Part shown: positions 1 through 7,000 of the stretch, one piece after another
Numbering within the stretch: the stretch's first letter is position 1
How the letters are laid out: each line of letters begins with the position of its first letter
Assembly: GCF_024213195.1 (NCBI RefSeq)
Contig: NZ_JANAVF010000015.1
Coordinates: 1-64,000 of the forward strand
Source: Streptomyces sp. TBY4
Lineage (GTDB): Bacteria > Actinomycetota > Actinomycetes > Streptomycetales > Streptomycetaceae
DNA: 64,000 bases
Direction: 5' to 3'
Made by a program: the position numbers and the translations under genes
The notes under the pieces: generated by a model
Told to the model about the DNA's origin: nothing
The model's database searches: none
What the model saw: the letters and a program-made list of their open reading frames with translations, nothing else

Positions 1-77
1 AACCCGGAAGCTAAGCCTTTCAGCGCCGATGGTACTGCAGGGGGGACCCTGTGGGAGAGTAGGACGCCGCCGAACAA
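1..77 (+). rRNA. 5S ribosomal RNA, 3' part
   Basis: The first bases read as the 3' two-thirds of an actinobacterial 5S rRNA: the conserved stretch around GGTACTGCAGGGGGGACCCT and the terminal GAGTAGGACGCCGCCGAACA are present. The 5' end lies outside the window, so a 16S-23S-5S operon presumably ends here. A tRNA gene follows after about 4 bases, which suggests co-transcription. Confidence 0.93.
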
Positions 78-80
78 CCC

Positions 81-156
81 GCCCTTTTAGCTCAGTCGGT
101 AGAGCGTCTCCATGGTAAGGAGAAGGTCAACGGTTCGATTCCGTTAAAGGGCTCCA
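81..156 (+). tRNA. tRNA-Thr (anticodon GGT)
   Basis: A complete cloverleaf can be drawn. The acceptor stem is GCCCTTT with AAAGGGC, the D arm is GCTC...GAGC, and the anticodon stem TCTCC/GGAGA encloses the loop ATGGTAA, giving anticodon GGT at loop positions 3-5 with U33 and A37. The T stem AACGG/CCGTT encloses TTCGATT. The CCA end is encoded (154-156). It decodes ACC and ACU. Its position directly behind 5S rRNA suggests it is the last gene of an rRNA operon transcript. Confidence 0.95.
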
Positions 157-163
157 ATACGAG

Positions 164-193
164 AAGGCCCCCGCCATTGGCGGGGGCCTTTTT
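164..193 (+). terminator. Intrinsic terminator of the rRNA-tRNA transcript
   Basis: A near-perfect hairpin, AAGGCCCCCGCC - ATT - GGCGGGGGCCTT, is followed by a run of T residues. This classical Rho-independent form is rarer in Streptomyces than T-less hairpins, and fits the end of an rRNA operon. Confidence 0.9.
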
Positions 194-255
194 GCGTTTC
201 CGTGGGTATTCTTCTGATTGATCTTGAGGATTGGTTTTACGGGGAGGAACGAGTG

Positions 256-894
256 ATGTCGGATCAGACTCCGGCCGAGGCCGAGTTCGAACTGGCCTGG
301 GCCGACGAGAGGTATACCCGGGCGGTTCTGCCGGCCGTGGACGTGAACCGGATCCTGGGGGAGCGGTACGCCACCCGGGAGCCGGTGGCGCTGGACCGGG
401 CGGCGGTCTGGGACATGGAGGTCCGGAAGGCCGGCAATCCCGGAGCCTTCATTCCGAACGTCATCGAGGAGGGCTCTGCCGCCGCCTGGGTGCCGGGCGG
501 GAAGGGCGCGGAGCTGGGGGACGAGTTCGTCAGGCAGTCGCGGCAGAGGCTGTGGCTCGAGCCGGACGCGTACGGGCTCGTGCTCGAAGAGGTGCACCTG
601 AACCACGACCGGCAGGTGGTCACCTTCCTCGGCCGGGAGGCCTTCTCCGACGAGCGGGGCGGTCCGCTGCGCGCGGACGGCCGGCAGCCGCTGTTCCACG
701 TACAGCACGGGGTCGCGGGTACGGACGAGCGGCCGCTCAACACCTGGCGGATCCTGCTGCTGACCGATGACCCGGACGAGCGGCTGGTGAAGGTCTTCGA
801 CCGGCTGGCCGGTGATCCCTGGCTGCCCGAGTTCCTCGAGCTGTACGTGCAGGACGTGCTCGGGATCGGGCTGACGCGTCGGGACGAGATCTGA
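256..894 (+). CDS. Conserved hypothetical protein, 212 aa
   Basis: I do not recognise a domain in this soluble, acidic 212-residue protein. There is no signal peptide or membrane segment. The ATG at 256 is preferred over the upstream in-frame ATG at 202 because GGGGAGGA at 241-248 is a good ribosome site at the right distance, and the extra N-terminus would run into the rRNA terminator region. Codon use shows the strong GC3 bias of a real Streptomyces gene. It stands alone between the rRNA operon and the osaC region. Function unknown. Confidence 0.75.
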   Translation: MSDQTPAEAEFELAWADERYTRAVLPAVDVNRILGERYATREPVALDRAAVWDMEVRKAGNPGAFIPNVIEEGSAAAWVPGGKGAELGDEFVRQSRQRLWLEPDAYGLVLEEVHLNHDRQVVTFLGREAFSDERGGPLRADGRQPLFHVQHGVAGTDERPLNTWRILLLTDDPDERLVKVFDRLAGDPWLPEFLELYVQDVLGIGLTRRDEI

Positions 895-1031
895 GGGACG
901 GAGTAGGGCGCGGGTAGCGGGTCGGGGTCTTCGTCAAGCCCCGAGTTTTCGGGCCGTGACCCGGGGCCGGGTGCGGGGCGCAATGGGATCAGTCAGGAGT
1001 TCCCAGACCCTCGATCCCGGGAGGAACGCTC

Positions 1032-1238
1032 ATGAGTACCGAACGGATCCGACACCTCGTCCGCACGTTCAGGACGGCCGCGGCTGCCGACGGCGCCGCC
1101 TCCCCGTCCCCGGCCGTTCCCTCTTCCCGGTCCGCCACCGTCCGCGACGCGGCCGGTGGCAGGGACGGCAGTACGCCCTGGACCGGGGAGATGGCGGCCC
1201 CCTCCTTCATGATCCTCGTGGCGGGGCCCCGCCGGTAG
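1032..1238 (+). CDS. Small hypothetical protein, 68 aa
   Basis: A short ORF starts with ATG behind GGGAGGAA (1020-1027), a near-ideal ribosome site. The product is rich in Ala, Arg, Ser and Thr in its first half. The C-terminal part (TPWTGEMAAPSFMILVAGPRR) has a short hydrophobic stretch. No family recognised. It converges on osaC, ending 23 bases before the osaC stop. The good ribosome site and the clean spacing argue that it is real, but it could be spurious in such GC-rich DNA. Confidence 0.45.
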   Translation: MSTERIRHLVRTFRTAAAADGAASPSPAVPSSRSATVRDAAGGRDGSTPWTGEMAAPSFMILVAGPRR

Positions 1239-1260
1239 GCGGAGCGGCGCGCGGCGGCGG

Positions 1261-3777
1261 TCAGTCGCCGTCGCGCTGCCGGGGGATGCGGAAGGCGAGG
1301 ATGGCCATGTCGTCGGAGGCCGGATCGGCGGCGAAGCGTTCCACCGCGCGCAGGACGCGGGAGGCGACCGCGCCGGCCGTGAGGCCCGTACAGGTGGTGA
1401 GGACCTCGGCGAGGCCGTCGTCGCCGAGCATGCGGGTGCCCTCGCGGCGTTCGGTGACGCCGTCGGTGACGCAGAGGAGGACGTCGCCCGGGTCCAGGGT
1501 GAGGGTCTGCTCGTAGAGCTCCAGGTCGTCGAGGACGCCGAGGAGGGGCTGCGGTTCGGCGGCGGAGGTGACCTCGCCGTTCGGGCGCAGGCGCAGCGGC
1601 AGCGGGTGGCCCGCGCAGACGACCTTCATGAGGGCGCCGCCGTCGGGGCGGGGGTGCAGCTCGCCGTAGAGGAGGGTGAGGAAGCGGCTGCGGTCGCCCT
1701 CGTCGAGGATGGCCGCGTTGAGGCGTTCCAGTACGGCCGGGCCGCCGAGGCCCTCGCGGGCCAGGAGGCGCAGGGCGTGGCGGGCCAGGCCGGTGACGGC
1801 GGCCGCCTCGGGGCCCGTACCGCAGACGTCGCCGATGGCGAAGCCGTAGACGCCGGGGCGGATCGGGAAGACGTCGTAGAAGTCGCCGCCCACCTCGTTG
1901 CCCTCGCCCGCGGCGCGGTAGATGACCTCGACCTCGATGCCGGGGATGGTGGGGGAGCCGGGCGGCAGCAGGCTGCGCTGGAGCGAGCGGCTGATGGCGG
2001 TGCGCTCGGAGTACAGGCGGGCGTTGTCCAGGGCGAGGGCGGCGCGGCGGGAGAGGTCCTCGGCCAGTTCGAGGATCTCCTGCCGGAAGTGCTCCTCGGA
2101 GGGCTTGCCGAGGGTCAGCATGCCGATGACGCGGTTGCGGGCGAGGAGCGGGAGGACCACGGTCTCGCCGCCGACCGCGATCGTCGTGGCCGGCCAGGGG
2201 CGGGCGCCGGCCTCGCGGACCGGCTCGGGCGGGCTGACCTGGGAGAGCAGGGCCTTGAGGCCGTCGATGCGTTCCTCGTCCTCGTGCAGGACGTAGGAGA
2301 GGAACGGGTCGGAGGCCTGGTCGGCGATGGTGTAGACGGCGCACCAGGTGGCGAGGGTGGGGACGGTCATCTGGGCCATGAGGGCCAGGGTCTGGTCCCG
2401 GTCGAGGGTGCCGGCGAGCAGGTCGGAGGCCTCGACGAGGAAGGAGAGGGAGCCGCGGCGCAGTCGTTCGAGCTCGCCGAGGCGGGCCGATTCCACGGCG
2501 AGGGCGATCCGGTCCGCGGCGAACTGGAGGCGCAGGGCGTCGTCGTTGGAGTAGCGGCCGGGGATCTCGGCGGCGACGCCGAGGGAGCCGGTGAGGCGGC
2601 CTTCGACCTTGAGGGGGACGGTGATGGCCGAGCGCATGCCGGTGGCTTCCAGGAGGGGTACCGCGCCGGGGACGACGACGAGGTCCTCGTGGACGGCGGG
2701 CATGCGGGCGCTGCCGTACCGGTTGGTGCCGGCTTCGACGGGGACGCGGGCGAAGCGCTGGCGGGTGGAGGGCAGGCCGGTGGTGGCGCGGACCTCGAGC
2801 TCGGTCTCGTCGTCGGTGGCGAGGAGGAGGAAGGCGGAGTCGGCGTCGAGGAGGTCGCGGGCGCGTTCCACGGTGCGCTGGAGGAGGCCGTCGAGGTCCT
2901 CGGGGGCGGGGGAGCCGATGAAGATCTCGAAGGGGTCCGTGGGGCGGGGCTCGGTGAGGCCGTCCACGGGGATCCGTACGGGGCTCTGCAGCAGGGCGCG
3001 CTCGTCGTCGTGCACGAGCAGGCAGACGATGGAGGGCTCGCCGTGGGCATCGCGGACCCGCAGGTGGGAGGCGTAGACCGGGATGACGCGGCCGTCGGCG
3101 CCGCGGATGCCGTAGCTGCCCTCCCAGCGGGACAGGCGCAGGGCCTCGGCGATTCCGGTGCCGGTGCCGGGGGTCTGCGGCCAGGCGGCGAGCTCGGCGA
3201 GCGGGCGGCCCACCGCCTTCGCGGCGAGGTGGCCGAAGATGATCTCGGCGTCCTCGTTCCAGGCGGAGACGGTGCCGGCGGAGTCGATCTGGAGGACGGC
3301 GACGCGGACCCGGCTGTCGGCCAGGGGGAGGAGCTGGTCGGGGACGACGGGGCCCGCCGAGCGGGTACCGACCGGACGGTCCGGCATGTCGAGCCGGAAC
3401 CACACGTGCTTGTGCGTGGTCGTGTACTCGACTCCCCAGCGGGTGGCGAGGGCGGCGCAGAGCATCAGCCCGCGGCCGTTCTCGCGGTCGGGGTCGGCGT
3501 AGGGGCGCTCGCCGGGGTGCTGGAGCGGGAGCTCGCGCTCCGGGTAGCGGTCGGCGACCTCGACCCGTACGCCGTCCTCGGTGCGCAGGCACAGGACCTC
3601 GGCGCGGGTGCCGGCGTGGACCACCGCATTGGTGACGAGCTCGCTGGTGAGGACCACCGCGTCGTCGGCGATGTCCGAGAACCCCCAGCCCTGGAGGGTG
3701 TCGCGGACGAATGCGCGGGCAGCGGCGACCGAGCGCCCTTGTGGATCGAAACTGGCAGCCGCCCGTGCCGTGATCAC
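1261..3777 (-). CDS. osaC: OsaC: multidomain RsbW-type kinase / PAS / GAF / PP2C phosphatase regulator
   Basis: This is an 838-residue cytoplasmic regulator. Residues 1-135 form an HATPase of the RsbW anti-sigma kinase type (SELVTNAVVHAG near 45-56, then ENGRGLMLCAALATRWG). A PAS region follows near 150-265, then one or two GAF segments near 285-590. The C-terminal SpoIIE/PP2C phosphatase runs from about 600 (EVGGDFYDVF, AIGDVCGTGPEAA, DDMAILAFR). In S. coelicolor the protein of this architecture divergent from osaA is OsaC, which binds the osmotic-stress sigma factor SigB and is needed to shut the SigB response down again; I transfer that role by architecture and context. The GTG start at 3777 has AAGGAGA upstream. 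The 287-base divergent gap to osaA holds the likely control region. Confidence 0.88.
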   Translation of the reverse strand: MITARAAASFDPQGRSVAAARAFVRDTLQGWGFSDIADDAVVLTSELVTNAVVHAGTRAEVLCLRTEDGVRVEVADRYPERELPLQHPGERPYADPDRENGRGLMLCAALATRWGVEYTTTHKHVWFRLDMPDRPVGTRSAGPVVPDQLLPLADSRVRVAVLQIDSAGTVSAWNEDAEIIFGHLAAKAVGRPLAELAAWPQTPGTGTGIAEALRLSRWEGSYGIRGADGRVIPVYASHLRVRDAHGEPSIVCLLVHDDERALLQSPVRIPVDGLTEPRPTDPFEIFIGSPAPEDLDGLLQRTVERARDLLDADSAFLLLATDDETELEVRATTGLPSTRQRFARVPVEAGTNRYGSARMPAVHEDLVVVPGAVPLLEATGMRSAITVPLKVEGRLTGSLGVAAEIPGRYSNDDALRLQFAADRIALAVESARLGELERLRRGSLSFLVEASDLLAGTLDRDQTLALMAQMTVPTLATWCAVYTIADQASDPFLSYVLHEDEERIDGLKALLSQVSPPEPVREAGARPWPATTIAVGGETVVLPLLARNRVIGMLTLGKPSEEHFRQEILELAEDLSRRAALALDNARLYSERTAISRSLQRSLLPPGSPTIPGIEVEVIYRAAGEGNEVGGDFYDVFPIRPGVYGFAIGDVCGTGPEAAAVTGLARHALRLLAREGLGGPAVLERLNAAILDEGDRSRFLTLLYGELHPRPDGGALMKVVCAGHPLPLRLRPNGEVTSAAEPQPLLGVLDDLELYEQTLTLDPGDVLLCVTDGVTERREGTRMLGDDGLAEVLTTCTGLTAGAVASRVLRAVERFAADPASDDMAILAFRIPRQRDGD

Positions 3778-3948
3778 AAGTCTCCTTCGACGCGGTGGAC
3801 AACGGATGCCAGGTTACTTACCTTCGCGGTCGCCATGGTGCCGTCGTCGGGGAATCCACCCGCAGGGTGTGGCCGGTGTGCGATGGTGCCGGAGTGTTAT
3901 GGCCGGGTTCGGCCGGGGTGAAACACTGGGCAGGCTTGGAGTCGTGCA

Positions 3949-4009
3949 GTTGATGGCCGGCACAGCGTTGATGGGCACAGGTTGATGGGCACAGCGTCAG
4001 TGGGCACAG
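3949..4009 (+). repeat. Four head-to-tail direct repeats (GTTGATGGGCACAG) upstream of osaA
   Basis: Unit 1 (3949-3965) is GTTGATGGCCGGCACAG, with a three-base insertion. Units 2 (3967-3980) and 3 (3981-3994) are identical GTTGATGGGCACAG. Unit 4 (3996-4009) is GTCAGTGGGCACAG. The array ends about 55 bases before the preferred osaA start. Tandem same-direction sites of this kind often bind a response regulator; no binding data are implied. Confidence 0.6.
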
Positions 4010-4064
4010 TCCGGTGAACAAGATGCCCGGTGGAACAGCGGTCGACCCTTTCGGGAGGGACACG

Positions 4065-7000
4065 GTGGAGGCTGGCGCAGCGGTGCGGCGGACGGGAACG
4101 CGCCCGAAGGGAGGCCGCTCCCGGCGGGGCGAGACGACGGAAGTCGATACCGCGGCCCTGAACAGGCTGCTCACGGCCCTGGTGTCGATGCGGGACGGCA
4201 ACTTCCGCAAGCGCCTGACGGTGTCCGGCGACGGGGTGATGGCGGAGATCGCCGCCGTCTACAACGAGGTCGCCGACCGCAATCTCCACCTGACCGGGGA
4301 GCTGTCCCGTGTGCGCCGCATGGTGGGGCGCGAGGGCAAGCTCAGCGAACGGCTGGAAACCGGTGCCTGCGAGGGCTCCTGGGCGGCCGCGATCGACGCC
4401 TCGAACCAGCTGGTGGACGACCTGGCCCGGCCGGTGTCCGAGGTGGGCCGGGTGCTGTCGGCGGTCGCCGAGGGTGATCTCGACCAGCGGATGGACTTGC
4501 GGACGCAAGCGGCCGAAGGGGCCGGGCACCCGCTGCGCGGGGAGTTCCTGAAGGTCGGCCGGACGGTCAACAACCTGGTCGACCAGCTCTCCGCGTTCAC
4601 CGACGAGGTGACGCGGGTGGCGCTGGAGGTGGGCACCGAGGGCAAGCTCGGCGGCCAGGCTCAAGTGCGTGGAATGTCCGGATCCTGGAAGGATCTGACC
4701 GACTCCGTCAACACGATGGCGTACCGGCTCACCGCTCAGGTGCGTGACATTGCTCTCGTGACGACGGCGGTGGCGAAGGGCGATCTCTCGCGCAAGGTCA
4801 CGGTGCACGTGGCCGGCGAGATGCTGCAGCTGAAGAACACCGTCAACACGATGGTGGACCAGCTCTCCTCGTTCTCCTCCGAGGTGACCCGCGTGGCCCG
4901 CGAGGTGGGTACGGAGGGCGAGCTCGGCGGCCAGGCGAAGGTGCCCGGGGTCGCGGGCGTGTGGAAGGACCTGACCGACTCCGTCAACACGATGGCGGGC
5001 AACCTGACGGCCCAGGTGCGCGGGATCGCGCAGGTCACCACGGCCGTCGCCAACGGTGACCTGTCGCAGAAGGTCCGGGTCAGCGCGCGCGGCGAGGTCG
5101 CGCAGCTGGCCGAAACGATCAATCAGATGACCGAGACGCTACGGACCTTCGCGGACGAGGTCACGCGCGTGGCCAGCGAGGTCGGGGCCAAGGGAACGCT
5201 CGGCGGCCAGGCGCAGGTGCCGGGGGCGGCGGGCACGTGGAAGGACCTCACCGATTCGGTGAACACGGTCTTCCGCAACCTGACCACGCAGGTGCGGGAC
5301 ATCGCGACGGTGACGACCGCGGTGGCCAACGGCGACCTCTCGCAGAAGGTCACCGTCAATGTCGCCGGCGAGATGCTGGAGCTGAAGAACACCGTCAACA
5401 CGATGGTGGACCAGCTCCAGTCCTTCGGTGCCGAAGTGACGCGCGTGGCCCGTGAGGTCGGCGTCGAGGGTGAACTGGGCGGCCAGGCGCAGGTGCCGGG
5501 CGCGGCGGGGACCTGGAAGGACCTCACCGACTCGGTGAACACCGCCTTCCGCAACCTCACCGGGCAGGTCCGCAACATCGCCCAGGTGACGACGGCGGTG
5601 GCCAACGGCGACCTGTCGCAGAAGGTCACGGTGGACGTCTCCGGCGAGATGCTCCAGCTGAAGAACACCGTGAACACGATGGTGGACCAGCTGTCCTCCT
5701 TCGCCGACCAGGTCACGCGGATGGCGCGGGACGTGGGCACCGAGGGCCGCCTCGGCGGTCAGGCGCGGGTCGAGGGGGTGTCCGGGACCTGGAAGGAGCT
5801 CACCGACTCCGTCAACTTCATGGCCGGCAACCTGACCTCGCAGGTGCGGCAGATCGCGCAGGTGACCACGGCGGTCGCACGCGGCGACCTGTCGCAGAAG
5901 ATCGACGTGGACGCCCGCGGCGAGATCCTGGAGCTGAAGAACACCATCAACACGATGGTGGACCAGCTCTCGGCCTTCGCGGAGCAGGTGACCCGGGTGG
6001 CCCGGGACGTGGGTACGGAGGGCCGGCTCGGCGGTCAGGCGCAGGTGCCCGGGGTGGCCGGCGTATGGCGCGATCTGACGGACTCGGTGAACGGCATGGC
6101 CGGGAACCTGACCTCGCAGGTGCGCAACATCGCACAGGTCGCCACCGCGGTGGCGCGCGGCGACCTGTCGCAGAAGATCGACGTGGATGCGCGCGGCGAG
6201 ATCCTGGAGCTGAAGAACACCCTCAACACGATGGTGGACCAGCTCTCGAACTTCGCGGAGCAGGTGACCCGGGTGGCCCGCGAGGTGGGCACCGAGGGCA
6301 TTCTGGGCGGCCAGGCCGAGGTGAAGGGCGTCTCCGGCACCTGGAAGGACCTCACCCAGTCCGTCAACTTCATGGCGAACAACCTGACCTCCCAGGTGCG
6401 CAACATCGCGGAGGTGACCACGGCGGTCGCCACGGGCGACCTTTCCAAGAAGATCACCGTCGATGCCAAGGGCGAGATCCTGGAGCTCGTCACCACCGTG
6501 AACACGATGGTGGACCAGCTGTCCTCCTTCGCGGAGCAGGTGACCCGGGTGGCCCGCGAGGTGGGTTCGGAGGGCATCCTCGGAGGTCAGGCCCGGGTGC
6601 GCGGGGTGACCGGCATCTGGAAGGACCTGACCGACAACGTCAACCTGATGGCCAACAACCTCACTTCGCAGGTGCGCAACATCTCGCAGGTCTCCTCGGC
6701 GGTCGCCAACGGCGACCTGACGAAGAAGGTCACCGTCGAGGCGCGCGGCGAGGTCGCGCAGCTCGCCGACACCGTGAACACGATGGTGAAGACCCTGTCC
6801 TCCTTCGCCGACGAGGTCACGCGCGTGGCACGCGAGGTGGGTACGGAGGGCCGCCTGGGCGGCCAGGCGCACGTGCCCGGGGTCTCGGGGACGTGGAAGG
6901 ACCTCACCGACTCGGTGAACTTCATGGCCTCCAACCTCACCGGCCAGGTGCGGCAGATCGCCATGGTCACGACCGCCATCGCCAAGGGCGACATGACCAA

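Noticed and set aside
989..3802. Long minus-strand frame overlapping osaC in another register
   Set aside because: OsaC in its own frame shows HATPase, PAS, GAF and PP2C motifs; the other frame is Arg/Pro-rich noise.
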